A stretch of DNA of 64,000 bases from Anaspis maculata (taxonomy: Eukaryota; Arthropoda; Insecta; Coleoptera; Scraptiidae). The translations under genes were made by a program, and so were the position numbers. The stretch is taken from positions 80,459,277 to 80,523,276 of the forward strand of contig OX421961.1 of assembly GCA_949128115.1 (NCBI GenBank), given 5' to 3'. The number at the start of each line of letters is the position of its first letter. Position 1 is the stretch's first letter. The notes beneath the pieces are model-generated. The model did not search any database. It was not told the DNA's origin and saw only the letters and a program-made list of their open reading frames with translations. Below are positions 41,529 to 54,276 of this stretch, piece after piece.

Positions 41529-44500
41529 TTATACACCATTTGTATATAAACTAGCAGCAAACACAATGTCTCTTTTAATCGCTGCAGAGGCCTCTTCCAT
41601 TTTACTATGCAATTCTGGATCTCCTATAATTCTGGCCGCATTCCTTACATCACAAATTATGTCGTTGAGCTGCTGTATGCAGCGCACAATAATTCCCTCC
41701 TGTATTTCAGTTAACATCATTATCTCGGCAAAAGGCTGAAACGATTAATAATATGGATACGTTCAATTAATAATAGGCCGCAACAAAATTACCGTCGCTG
41801 TAGCCCATTCGTAGACGACGAGAGCTAAAGCGAAATTCAAATCGTTTTGAAACTCATCGGTTTCGATCCCGAGCTTCAGCTCCAGATTGGCAATTTCTTG
41901 ATGGATATTTTGCATTTCAGTCATGGCATTGGTCAAGTCTTTGGTGAGGCTCTCGAATTCAGTTTCTTGGTGATCTTTTTTCGGAGCACAAACCAGGGCG
42001 GAAAGGAGAGCAGCTACTTCAGCCGGTTGCAGCTTAGTCAGGATGTTCCTCAAAACTAGCTCGGTGATCAGCAGTTCATTCATGCCCATTTCGCAAGCCA
42101 CGCGACCTTTAAGCTGGACTACAAATTATAACAATTAATTACAGAAATATCAATCCAGTCGATTCAATACCACTCACCTCTGTTGTTCACATCGACGTAA
42201 TTGAGGTTCCTCAGTAGTTCTATGCGATTTTCATAATCGGGGTATAGCGAAAGGCTGGCGTTAGAGAGCAGATATTGCAAATGTTTCTGTTTTCTTTCTA
42301 AAAACGTACGCGTGAATACTGACGAGAACTGTTGCTCGAAATTCGGGATTTGTGTACTAGGGAAGTGATCAATTAACTTATCTTTGATGCCATACAAAAT
42401 GTTAAGGCTATCGTAAACGTTCTTTTCGTTGAGCTTCAAGTCACGAACGAAATGCAAATACGATAGCTTTTCTGCTCCTTTATTCCCGTCGTTCAACGAT
42501 AAAGTGCACTTGTAAAGCTCTTGGATGGCTTGTTGACACGTCTGGCCGACGGGATCGTTCTTAAACCGTTCCATTTGCCGCTTCTCCCAGTCCTTTAGTA
42601 CCAAATCGGCATCAATTTTGAATGTTTTATCAGTGACTTCGAATATGTCCAAAGCGGAAATGGTCAAAACTTCGTGACCCGGCGACCCCAGGGGAACGAA
42701 CACGTTTTCCTTGGCCAAAGCAAGCATTTTGTACCACAAATCGGTCTTCTGTTCGGTCGCTTTTTCAGCTTTCAAATCGGTCAAAACTAGGACTTTGAAC
42801 AAAGGCCTCTTGCCACGAACGTTGGCCAGCAGCAGAGCTAGTTTATTCACGTGGTCTGCGTGAGTGATGAGAAGCACTCTGCCAGGCACCAAGACTTTCG
42901 CCAGTTTGGCAGACTGCATAACGTCTTCTGTTACTTCATTTCGCTTTTCCAGGTAGGTACTGGCACATTCGTAGAACTTGACCAGAGGTTGTAAATAGGT
43001 GCTCAACTCTTGAGCACAGAGTTCTCTGATTTCCTTTTCCACTTGTTGGAGTTCGCTTTGTAAATCAACCATTTTCTTTTGGTGGTCTGCCTCACGGAAG
43101 CTCCGTGACATCATGCTTTCTACGCTGAGGCTTTCGACGCGGAGTAAGCTCAAAACCTGTAAAAATGCCTACATTGCTCATATTTTCAAACAAATCTCCA
43201 TTTCAAGATTTTAATAGGATTTTCACATGAATCTACGCTTGGCTGAAGCCACAATGAGATCATTTACTTTGAAGTCAATCAGGTCAGTTCAAACAGACCC
43301 CAACAAAGCCGTCTTCGTTTTGCCAGTGGAGCTGCTCTGGGTAGATCACTAGACAGAGAAGTAGAGATATGTACACCAATCACGTCCCAGTTGGATATGA
43401 TTAATACCGAACAGTTTCTGCTTGCAAAACTAAAGTGGCTCAAGAAACTACCGGTTTTCACAGTTGAGTAAGTAAGTATGCCAAAACATGTCGCGGCTCT
43501 ACGTTAATCAAACATTAAAAAGCCTTACCATTCCATATGTGAGACGGAACTGACTCTGTAAAATATTCGGAATGCCCATCATCATGTCCTGCAGCTCCTT
43601 GACAGTGGGCACTTTGTTTTTACATAGAATGATAACAGTACCTTCTGGATCTAGGCCTCTTCTACCCGCTCTTCCAGCCATTTGAATGTACTCAGCAGGT
43701 TTCAAGTTTCTCCTTTCCTGTCCATCATGCTTCGTTATGGAATCAAAAACAACCGTCCTTGCTGGCATGTTGACTCCCATTGCGAAAGTTTCTGTGGCAA
43801 ACAATAACTGAAACCGATTTTAACAATCAAAACATCAGTGTAACATGAGGAAATCCAAGATGAAACTACATAATTATCCACACTCAGAGCGTGGAAAAGT
43901 GGAATGAAATACGAATCCAATTATTCCAAAGAGAAAATAAAATGGGAAAGAAGAATACAGTTCCAAGCCATTATTTCAATACCAAAACAAATGTGGGATA
44001 ACTCACTTGTCGCTATGTTTTTTTTATTAAAAAAAAAAAGATTCAACAGTTCATATAGAATCTATCGTGCAAGCCAAAATGAGGACTATCTCACATGTGT
44101 TAATACACTTTCAAATCATGTGATCCGGTGTTTGGTAGGTACCGTACAATTTGATACCACGTTTGTACGAACGTAAGTTAGGTCAGGATCAGTCAGGATC
44201 AAGACGGTGAATATACTGACGCATGAAGAAACGAGAGACAGAGAGAGATACTATATTTTAGAAATACAGAAAATACAAACCTTGATAAGACCATTCTGGA
44301 AGAGCATTTCCACAATTTCCTTGATGATCGGTAAAACACCGCTGTGGTGAACCCCAATTCCTTTATGCAAAATTTCACGCATTCTCCTAATTTGCGGAAT
44401 GTTCCTGTCTGGTTCTTTCAAACTTCTAACGCACTTTTCGAAAAACATGTGAATCTGTGCTTTTTCCTTTTGCGTGGTCAAATCCAGACTCATCAAGTTC

Positions 44501-47500
44501 TCGGCGTTTTGGTCGCATTTGGCTCGCGAAAAAGTAAATGCGACTATTGGTAGCAGATTGTTTCGTTTTAAATGATCAACTAGTCCGTTCCACAGTTGCT
44601 TTTCCTGTTTAGGCGTAAAATTGTAGTACTGAGGTCTCCCCAAATAATTTGAAGGTCTTGCATCTTGCTTCGGAAGCGAATCGATGGCTTTAATGTGTCT
44701 GAAATTGATTTATTTTTAACGCTCAACAAGTTCAATGGATACTTACCCGTTCATGTGCCATCCTTTCGTGTCCAATACTAAAAATCGTTGGTCTCTGGTG
44801 CCACCGCCGATTCCTGTGTAGAGGTAGTGCTTCAGAGGGACCGGTCTCTTGTAAGTGGTAATGACATAGACTTTCCTTTGGTGGGTTCTTCCTAACCAGT
44901 CCGCAAATTCTATAGTATTTGGAACTGTGGCGCTTAGCAAAACCACACAGACGTGAGCCGGCAGTAATATCAAAACTTGTTCCCAGACATGTCCTCTTTC
45001 GCGGTCATTAATGTAGTGAACTTCATCGAAAATGACATATTCTAAATCTCTAGCGATGTCGCTGCCGCAATACAGCATCGACCGCAAAATTTCAGTTGTC
45101 ATGATCAAGCACGAAGCGGTCGGATTGATTTGGAAATCACCTGTTATCAAACCGACATCTTTGAATTCTTTTTTGAAATCACGATATTTCTGATTCGACA
45201 AAGCTTTGATTGGTGAAGTGTAAATTGTACGGGTCATGTGTTTTTGGGATAGTGCGATTGCGTATTCGGCCACCACAGTTTTCCCAGCCGAAGTGTGGGC
45301 AGCGACGAAAATATGATTGTGCTGTTCCAACTGCACGATGGCCAGCTCTTGAAAAGTGTCCAGTTTGAATGGGAACTTACAGGCCATGTCTGGGATTTGT
45401 TTATCGAAATCTAAAACAGGCTTTGAGGTGTCTAAAAGTATGGCCCACTCAGTTCCTTTGAGATCAGCAGGAGGTGGCACAGCACTGATATTTAAAATCG
45501 GCGTTTCATTGGGGATCACTCCATCTTCTTCAGGCAAGTCTTCGCGGGTCGTTTCCTGTGAAGCATTTTCAACCTCTTTTGCTATGGAACTGTCCAAAGA
45601 ATTGAAAAGTGATTCTTTTTGTACGATATCCAAGAGATTGATGACATCCGAAGAATTCTCAACAAATTTTGGACTGCCGACAATTTTGTCTGTTAAAACT
45701 GTCCTGCCATCTTCAGCAAAAATTAGACCGCGATTGAAACCAGGTGGAACAGTCAAGCAATCTAAAAGTCGAGTTTGACAGTTAAAAACTTGAAATGAAG
45801 ACAACTAACTGGGTGCTGGGTGTCTCATATAGTGCCTGACAATGTTGATAATTATTGGAGAATAGTACGCAGGAATTTTAGCTAAAATATCATTCAACTT
45901 CTAAAAAATACTGTAGTCGTGGAAATCACAGCTTTTGTTCAGAATTTTGTGCTCTTTTCAAATTTTTCAGTTTCAGAAAAATCCCAGCGGAGGCTTTTTT
46001 CAGAACTGTCAAAAATCTGAAAACTCATAATTCCGAACAATTTCAAATTAAGCTCAATTTTTTTATGAGACTTCAAGTATACACAGTTATTTGGAGACTG
46101 CAAATGTTGAGAATGAACATTTGAATAATTCTGAACCAAACACGATGAAAAATTTCGTAGTTCTGTTGGAATATTTCGATTTTTTCCGTCAAATGCATAT
46201 GATACAGGAAAGATAGCAGAAAAATCGCTAAAACCTTGGAAAAAGTATGGACGTTCTGAAAATTTGATATTCTGTTCAGACTTGAATGCCCTAGTACATA
46301 CCCAAAATAGGGTGAATGCATGTAGAGGGAGTTTATGGCAAAATGTCAATAGTGTCATTGTCATCTGTCAAGTTTCATCCATGTCGGAGCAACGTCAACC
46401 GGACTAACCTCACTAAATACTGTCATTTTCACGTGTTTTGTTCACATACTGTTTTGTTCGGCGTTTACGAGATCGAGATTGTGATTTCGAATCATTCAAA
46501 CAATGCCTTACACCATTACACCTGTTATGTGCCCGTGTGCCCCAATGCAATTCCCTAACAAACGTCAAAACATAACTATCGATCCTTGCGCTGCCTACCG
46601 GTGATCAAATGAACGAATTTCATGCAATCAGCCTATTGGCAGAAATCCCACCCCGGGGTTTTGAGTTATTGGAGGGGGGCTAATCAATTGCAACTTGAAA
46701 TGGAGGGGATGAAACCCGTTAATCCATGCAAATACATCGCAATTCGACGCATCATATCTCGTTGATACCATTTCGGCACAAAAAGTGTCGATCATTAATG
46801 AGGCGGGTCGTGGGAGGGGCGAAGCTCGGCTAGGTGGTTCTTTTTGTTTTCGATCTTGATCGTACAGGTGTCCCGAAATTAATGCAACAAAATTCACAGG
46901 GAGGTAGAATATTGAAAAATAAGGATAATTCTTTAATAAAAATACCCTCACAAACGTAATAACGGAGATACAGGCATTCAAAGTTGTTTTTTTTAAACAG
47001 TTTTTTTTGCATAAACTGCATATTTTTGCATATTTTTTTGCGATATCATTGTTCAATAGAGACCTATTTTAGTAAGCTTTGGTTCAAATTTGAATAAAAT
47101 CGGTTTGGCAATTCGAAAGTTATGCAAAATAAACAGTTAAAAAAAAACAACTTTGAAGGCCTGTATCTCCGTTATTACGTTTGCGAGAGTATTTTTACTG
47201 AGAAAGTCCCCTTACCTTTCAATTTTCTATCTCCCTGTAAATTTTGTTGCATCAATTTCGGGACACCTGTTTACAGGGTGTTCCAGTGACCTTGCGTAAA
47301 ATTTCGGGAGGTGATTTCTCTCAAAAAAATAGGTAGAAAAGTAAGAGCAACATTTTTTCTTAAATTGCTTCTCAAGGGAGTTACAGCCCCTCAAAGGTAC
47401 GAAGTGAAACAGAGTTTTTTTATTATTTGCTCAAGAACCGTCAAAGTGAAGAGCTTCAAATTTGGTGTAGAAAGGTTTCTCAACATTGCAAATGTTTATG

Positions 47501-50500
47501 AAAAATTTCAAACAAATCTGGCCAGTGGCGGCGGAGTTAGGGTAGGTTGAACTGTCAGAAAAAAATGTCTGCGATCGGTTTGTATTTTTGTTTGCACATT
47601 TGGATAGACTTGTTCAAGACTAAACTTTTATATCCCTTCCATTTTTTCCGTAAATGCACCGTTCACGAGTAAAAATGAAATAAGTGAGTATGCCTTCACG
47701 TGCGTGAGTCTCAGTAGCGCATTTTCTCAAAGAGGCATATTGTGAACGTAAAGAAATTTGGTTGAAGGAGAAACACCATTCCTTGCCCACTTTCTTCATT
47801 CGAAACTCATTGTGATATTTTGTTATCAGAATTGCCAACGAAATAGATTTGAATGAAAATTCTTTCACTCATCAATATTTTTTTGTTTCGAGGGCGGGAG
47901 CTGTAGTACGTATGAATCCATAGTTGGGAGTTACCATGCCTGTAAAAGTTTGGCCACCCTTTTAAATTTGTTCTTTGAGACCCTTAGAGACATTTAAGAA
48001 GGGTGGCCAAAGTGAGTCTCTGGGAAGTTTTCTGCAGGACACCGGAAACAAGATGGCGGCTCAAAAATATCGGAAACAATTATAACTCGGCCTTTAGTTG
48101 ACCTACGAATGAAATTTCAAGAGTTATATTTATGTTCACCCTTTAGTTGAAGAGCATAGATAATCAAAAAAAATAATGTAGGATAACAGCACCAGTAAAT
48201 GAGGGAACTACATTTTTTCCCAATATTTTGCAACGTTTTTTCTCGACTGCACTGACTGCACCTAATGTAATGTACAATTGTTTTTTAAGGCCTTTGAAGG
48301 CAATTTAGACATTTAGACAGGTGGTCAAAGTGAGTTACCGGAAAGTTTAACACAATACCCCGAAGACAAGATGGGCGACAAAAATATTGGGCGACAAAAA
48401 TATCGAAATTAATTATTATAATTCGGCTAATATTTTATATTCGACCTACAAATGAAATGGAAACGATTATAAATGTTTTACTTTTTGTTGATGAACATGA
48501 TAATTACTTAAAACTCTCAATATAGGGTAACAGCACCAGTAGGTAGTAGATGATTTTCTAAAAAAAGTCGAGTTTTTGCAATTTTCTTTTTTTGAGCAAT
48601 TTGAATCAGAGTAACTCGGGTCCTTTCGCCTCTAAAATGAATACAGCTATTAGCCATTGCATCCACGGATTGCTGTATCTCTTCAGTAATGGATAAATCT
48701 CTGAATAGATATTGTTACGATATCTCGCGTACGGGTTCGAATATAATCTAGACAATCGCTTTAAACACACACCGTTTATTACTGCGTACTACCACAATAA
48801 CTACACGTCAACAATTATCTACTTGGAATTATATCGCAGATACTTCGCTTGTTTAGCACTTGTTACCACTTCGCATTCCAATTCAATACTGCCGCGAGCT
48901 GCCGGCTGATGCCTTATATAAGGCCTCCGAATAGTGTTCCCGAACTGTCTACTTTCAGCAAATTCCATAAAGGCCTGGCATATGCGATTTCTAGATCATT
49001 CATGAATAATCACACACGTTACCCGTATAATTCCGCCGGGTTCTGGAGCGGCACCTCCGCCAATATGGACAGATCTTTCTCGATCGAGCATTGAAGTCTC
49101 CCTTTAGTTCCACATACACGAACGCTCTGGAATACACCAGATCGCTCCAGACTTCTACACTGCGATCTAATGGATGGAAGGATCCAGAAAGATCGAGTGT
49201 TTACCAATATGTACGGGATCGCCGCTTGTAACAATATTGTCACGATGTCTGAAATAATTCGAAAGTGCAGGAACGCCAAAAAACAATGGATTGAGGAGAT
49301 GTGCAAATAAGTGGAAGATGAGTGAGAAGTAGGGAAAACTGACTTATTTTAGGGATATCGAGCCAAGTTAGTAGCACTGACATCAGAAACGAGGCGGAAG
49401 ATATTTTGAGCGAAAATAAAGAAAAGGCAGACAGGTGGAAGGGATACTACTTGCGATGGGAAAATTATATGGGGGACAAAAATAATTAGAAATAACATTA
49501 GTAGGTACTGGAAAAAGTAAGAAAAAAAGGAATATACGGAAAACAGTGAAGAAAAGTAATAATGGAATAGTAGGATACCTTTTGGGGCACAAAGGACTAG
49601 TTCGAGATGTACTTCAGGCGGGGGGGATGAAGAGGAACAGAGATAGACCCAGGTTAGATCACTGCTCCTAGACAAGCAATTGGGGATGTAGGATACTTGA
49701 TATTTGACCTTCAGGGGAATACGTAGGTTAGCACAGGATAGGAAGGGATGGAGGTACGCATGCAACTAGTCTTGGAAATGAGAACTTGGTGATTATGATA
49801 ATGATAATGATGTCTGTCTTGATCCCCTCGTGCCTTGAAACGAGCGTTTAGTTTAGTTCCAATCATTCGTTCTTTGGTTGAAGATTTTGTTCACTTGTAG
49901 CTGAATATAATAATTATTTCATTCTTGTTCACTTATGACAAGAAATATCTGACTAGTGGGATATCATAATTCTGTGTACATGGCGTATAAGCTGATAGTC
50001 TAGTTATTGTTATTTCCAATCCCGACATTTTTCATGCATGCATGCGGTCATTGCCGAGGGAAGAAGGAAGAACGCTCCAAGTATTGAGAAAAATTGCGGA
50101 ATGCGATCATTTACTGGTGCTGTTACTCTACATGCAGATTTTAAAATTACCTTCATCCATAAGCAAGAGATAAAACAATAAATAATTAGACTAATTGCGA
50201 TTAGTATACATATATCGTTTGATGAATAATCGTTTAAATTTTATTCGTAGGTCGAATATAAGCCGACTGAACTATAATCCGATAGTTTCGGGATTCTGCA
50301 GGGAACTTCCCCAAGGCTCACTTTGGCCCTAGGCAGGACAGAGATACACTAGGTGCAGTCAGTACATTGCAAAAAACTAGTTTTTTTTAGAATTTAATCA
50401 TTCACTACTGGTGCTGTTACCCTACATTCAGAGTTTTAAGTAATTATTATGTTGATCAACGAAAGGTAAAATACTGATGTAATCGTTTTCGTTTTATTTG

Positions 50501-53500
50501 TAGGTCAAATATAAAATATAAGCCGAATTATAATAATTAATTTCGATATTTTTGTCGGCCATCTTGTCTTCGGGGCCTTGTGTGTAACTTCTCGGTGGCT
50601 CAGTTTGGCCACCTGTTTAAATTACCCCCAAAGGCCCTAGAAAACAATCATACATTACCTTAGGCGCAGTCAGTGCAGTCGAGAAAAAAGTTACAAATTA
50701 TTGGGAAAAAGTTCCCTCATTTACTGGTGCTGTTACCCTACATTATTTTTTTTAATTATCTATGCTCTTCAACAAAAGGATGAACATTGATAACCGTTGA
50801 AATTTCATTCGTAGGTCAACTAAAGGCCGAGTTATAATTCTTTCCGATATTTTTGAGCCGCTATCTTGTTTCCGGTGTCGTGCAGGAAACTTCCCAGAGA
50901 CTCACTCTGGCCACCCTTCTTAAATGTCTCTAAGGGTCTCAAAGAACAAATTTGAAAGGGTGGCCAAACTTTTACAGACATGGTAACTCCCAACTATAAT
51001 AACACCAAGATTCATACGTACTACTGGGAGCGGCGACTAATAAACAGTAGTCTATTCTTTCCCATTTTTAGTCGGCTATCCATATAGCGAAAGAATGAGA
51101 TCGCTATGTCTTCGGGTTTATGTTTTCCATTTATCTCTTACTTTGAGGGCAGCGTGGGGGGGTGGCAGCATTCGGCAAAGTAACTGTTGCACAGTTTGAG
51201 TTAGGAGTTTCTAAATGTTTAAGGAAATACAATCAGTGAAAATTGTGAAAGTTGCATTTTTTTGTTTGGGGGCGGGAGCTTGAGGCGGCGACTAATTAAA
51301 AGTGACCTATCTCTTCTAATTTTTAGTCAGCCATCTATATAGCGGAACAATTAGATCGCTATGTCTTCAGGGTTATGTTTTACATTTATCTCTTACTTTG
51401 GGGGCGGCGTGTGGGAGCGGCAGAGTTTGGTAAAGAAATTCTCCCACAGTTTGAGTTGGGAGTTTCTGAATGTTTGAGGTAACATTAAAATGTAAATCAA
51501 TTGGAATTATTGAAAGTTGCACTTTTTTCTTTTGGGGGTGGAAGTTGGAGGCGACGCCATGTCAAAGGTAGCCTATTATTTCCCATTTTTAGTTAGCTAT
51601 CCATATAGCGAAAGAATTAGTTCGTCATGTTTTCGGGTTTATGTTTTTCATTCATCTCTTACTTTGAGGGCAGCGTGTGGGGGCGGCAGCATTCGGCAAA
51701 GTAACTGTTGCACAGTTTGAGTTGGGAGTTTCTAATTTCTAAATGTAAGGAAAATATGACAATCAGTGAAAATTGTGAGAGTTGCATTTTTTTCGTTTGG
51801 GGGCGGCAGCTGGAGGCGGCGGCTAATCAAAAGTGGCCTTTCTTGTTCCAATTTCAGTCAGCTATCAATATAGTGAAAGAATTAGATCGCTATGTCTTCA
51901 GGTTCATGTTTTACATTTATTTCTCACTTTGGGGGCGGCGTGTGGGAGCGGCGGAGTTTGGCAAAGAAATTCTTGCACAAGTTGAGTCAAGAGTTTCTAA
52001 ATGTTCGAGGTAACATTATCAGCTGAATCAGTGAAAATTGTTGAAAGTTGCACTTTTTTTTATTGGGGGCGGAAGCTGGAGACGGCGCCATATCAAAAGT
52101 AGCCTATCCTTTCCCATTTTTAGTCAGCTATTTATATACCAAAAGAATCAGATCGCTACGTCTTCGGGTTTATGTTTTTCATTTTAAAGTGATTGGGGGC
52201 GGTTTTCAGCAGTTTTTTCATGTCGGCGGCGCATATTGAAGACGGAATGTTTCTTGGTTCACGTTTATAAGTGGCAACTATGTATTATTCAAAAAATGAG
52301 AACACCAGAGCATCAGGTCTGGTAGAAAGTGCAATATTATGTTATTTCAAGTTTGTCGGGGGCGGTTTTCTCTATGTTGGCGGCGCAATATAGACATCCA
52401 ATATAGCCTAGCCCTCCTTTGGGAGTGGCAGCTATGTAACAGCGAAAAAATTAGAAAGCTAGGTCGTCTAGTTTGGGAGGAGTTCGAGGAACGGACGGAC
52501 GGACAAAGCGGTTGCAATAGCGATTTTCATCAGGATGGAAAATACGCTAAAAACCAGGAACGTGCGACATGATATGCGGTTTTCATTTTTTTTTTGTCAG
52601 GAGTCATAAGTAGGTACCCACCTATTGTGTGAATGAAAGTAAGAGACTATTTCAATGTGCAAACAAAAATACGACCGAAACGTGAACTTTTTTCTAGCAA
52701 TTCAACCTAACCCCTTATTTCGACTACACTAATCAGTTTTTTTTTGGCACAGGGAGGTTTCTTAAAAGTGCAAATGAAACACGTGTGAGATTTAGAACAA
52801 ATTCAACCATCACCAGTTGAGTTGGGGGTTGGGGTAGGTTAACTACCAGAAGAAAATAATTCGACACGATCCTGGTTTTCCACTTTTACTCGTGAACGGT
52901 GCATCCTACGGAAAAAATGCAAGGGGCATAAAAGTTCAGGCTTGAACAAGTATATTTAAATGTGTGAACAAAAATACGAACGGATTGCAGACATTTTTTT
53001 TCTGACAGTTCAACCTACCCCAACCCCCTCTAACTTCGCCGCCACAAGCTAGATTTGTTTAAAATTTTGCATGTACATTTGCACTTCTTAGACCAAATTT
53101 GAAGTTGTTACTTTTTGACTTATTTTTTGGAGTGGAATCACCTCCCAAAATTTTATGCAAGGTCACTGAAACACCCTGTAGAACCGATCACGACAAGTTT
53201 GGTATCTTTTCCGACTAAATTCCTGACTTACAAGTTTGAACAGGTTAATTTGAAAAACCTGTTTTTTTTCTTTGACAATTTTGAGTTTTTATTTTTTCAA
53301 TGTTAAAGGTCTGAAATCCTCGAAAATATTTCAGAGGCCATTAGATTGAAGTGTATTCTTCACGAAAATCATCCACTCGGTCTGTAACTTGGTTTTTCGA
53401 GACAGAAAAAATCAATTTAAACTTGAGTCAACACGGCCCGGCGTCTAACAATGACCAGAATACTACACCATGAAATGAAAATAGCCCAAACTATTAGAAA

Positions 53501-54276
53501 AATTATAACTCATCTTTGAAAGTTTGAGGATCTCTGCATAATTGAATTTGCTATAACTTGAACAAAATCGCCTTGGATCGCTCTGCAGGGTGTGAAGTTC
53601 AGAATTATTATTACTTTTCCACTAGGTCATTGAAAGATGATTTCGGAATGATGAGCAAAAATAACTCAATTTTTCATTACTTTGTTGATACGGAGTTAAA
53701 GTTTAAGATGGCAGTATAATTATGACACAATTACAACACCCAGGATAACTGTCTGCTTAAACCTTTCTCCAACAGCTCTTGCTTGGGCAACTGAGACACA
53801 GGATCAGGAAAACTGCCTGGCCAAAACGGAACATATGAAGCATTTCCTCTAGTCGCTTGTGATGGTGGTGCTGGAGCTCGATTGAGTGACATCGAATTTT
53901 TTGCGTCCGCGCCAGCACATTGTAAGGGCACTTCTAAAAATTCTAAAATTTCGCCAGTGTTCAAGTCCCGTTGCACCTAAAACAGTTGAATTAGTTTTAT
54001 GACTGATTACTGAATGAAAAACTCACTTTCAAAGTAGTAGATAACGGCGATCCCTCGTAGTAAAACAGCTCTTTGGGGTTTGCTTCTCTGGGCCAGAATT
54101 CTTGGTTTCTTTGGTAGCTGTGTATGGGTAATTTCTCAGGACATATCAAATAATTTTTAAGATCATCTGTAATGTCAGGCAAGATAGGTGGTGGTAACTC
54201 CCCATCATTCTTGTCCTTAAATTTTAATATTATAACAGTTTGAAAATGTTTACACAGTTTGAAAAGTCCACACCAT
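41529..54276 (-). CDS. SKIV2L: Ski2 RNA helicase (SKIV2L/twister), complete
   Basis: Nine minus-strand exons: 54276-54256 (tentative), 54215-54027, 53976-53763, 45761-44747, 44698-44281, 43807-43529, 43156-42178, 42118-41793, 41735-41529. Phases match throughout, giving about 1215 aa (human 1246). Ski2 is the DExH motor of the Ski complex, feeding cytoplasmic RNA to the exosome. The N-terminus shows YVPFWPG, as in SKIV2L. The helicase core has AAHTSAGKT (about 295-303), [23 protein letters not shown] (from 387), [52 protein letters not shown] and [18 protein letters not shown]. The insertion/arch region follows and the C-terminal DSHCT domain ends in [15 protein letters not shown]. Mtr4 is excluded by the N-terminus and SKIV2L-type C-terminus. 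Exon 1 (seven codons, 40-bp intron) is the weakest part and could be replaced by another 5' exon. Intron 3 is 8.0 kb and filled with foldbacks. Confidence 0.95.
45762..46862. other. Ski2 intron 3, part without identified repeats
   Basis: No further Ski2 exon is needed because exon 3 (ending ELLEK plus one base) joins exon 4 (starting D-CLTVPPGF) in phase. That gives a junction very like vertebrate Ski2. Frames at 45939-46364 and 46628-47056 show no domain. Confidence 0.55.
46863..47271. mobile_element. TACAGGTGTCC-type short foldback
   Basis: TACAGGTGTCCCGAAATTAA and TGCAACAAAATT on the left are mirrored by AATTTTGTTGCATCAATTTC and GGGACACCTGT on the right. Arms include TAATAACGGAGATACAGGC and AACTTTGAAGGCCTGTATCT. 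It directly abuts the next element at 47272. Confidence 0.75.
47900..51023. mobile_element. Nested palindrome with tandem blocks in its arms (about 3.1 kb)
   Basis: TAGTACGTATGAATCC and AGTTGGGAGTTACCATG on the left are mirrored by CATGGTAACTCCCAACT and ATTCATACGTACTA on the right. Each arm holds two to three blocks of 290-340 bp marked by ACAGCACCAGTA (48185, 48528) or its inverse (50113, 50404, 50720) and by AAGATGG(C/G). Removing it rejoins GGGCGGGAGCTG to GGGAGCGGCGACTAAT, restoring a satellite monomer. Confidence 0.65.
48713..49233 (-). mobile_element. Solo LTR, minus orientation, ATAT target duplication
   Basis: On the minus strand it begins TGTTACAAGCGGCGATCC and ends GAGATATCGTAACA, with ATAT at 48709-48712 and 49234-49237. 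It has TATATAAGG (about 48912-48920) and AATAAA (48775-48780, inverse). It is homologous over its length to 40854-41358. TG...CA ends are intact here, whereas the other copy ends in CG. Confidence 0.8.
51024..52400 (+). repeat. Satellite, about five monomers of 255-266 bp
   Basis: Monomers share GGGGGCGG(G/C)AGCT, GGCGGCGACTAAT, TTTTTAGTCAGCTATC, AGATCGCTATGTCTTC, ATTTATCTCTTACTTTG and GTTTGAGTTGGGAGTTTCTA. Landmarks fall at about 51098, 51352, 51619, 51883 and 52149. G-rich patches GGGGGCGGC recur once or twice per monomer. Confidence 0.85.
53181..53762. other. Ski2 intron 3, splice-proximal part without a gene
   Basis: AT-rich intron sequence after exon 3's donor (AAAG|GTTTAAG). No repeat could be paired. 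Confidence 0.5.

Larger units (their letters stand above)
47693..52575 (+). mobile_element. Helentron-type (HINE-like) element 2, interrupted
   Basis: It starts TTCACGTGCGTGAGTCTCAG followed by TAGCGCATTTTCT, the same motif as element 1 at 29467. Satellite monomers follow at 51024-52400. The end is GAACGGACGGACGGACAAAG and a hairpin AGCGATTTTC/GAAAATACGCT (52519-52548) followed by AAAAACCAG. Element 1 ends with the same microsatellite and hairpin design. The palindrome at 47900-51023 splits its first monomer. Confidence 0.6.
47272..53180. mobile_element. Composite foldback in Ski2 intron 3 (5.9 kb)
   Basis: Left end TACAGGGTGTTCCAGTGACC and right end GGTCACTGAAACACCCTGTA are inverse. The outer arms (about 47272-47690 and 52600-53180) share AATTTCGGGAGGTGATTTC, GGTAGGTTGAACTGTCAGAA, TCTTGTTCAAG-type and CACCGTTCACGAGTAAAA blocks. 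Between the arms lies a Helentron-type element (47693-52575). That element is interrupted by another palindrome (about 47900-51023), which in turn contains a solo LTR (48713-49233). There is no gene other than the surrounding intron of Ski2. Confidence 0.7.

Noticed and set aside
45815..45899. A possible extra Ski2 exon (open frame containing [17 protein letters not shown])
   Set aside because: Exon 3 joins exon 4 directly in phase and gives a junction matching vertebrate Ski2, so an extra exon is not needed and has no counterpart.
48713..48790. GGGTTCGAA as a tRNA T-loop
   Set aside because: It is part of the LTR, recurs in the other LTR copy, and no cloverleaf could be drawn around it.
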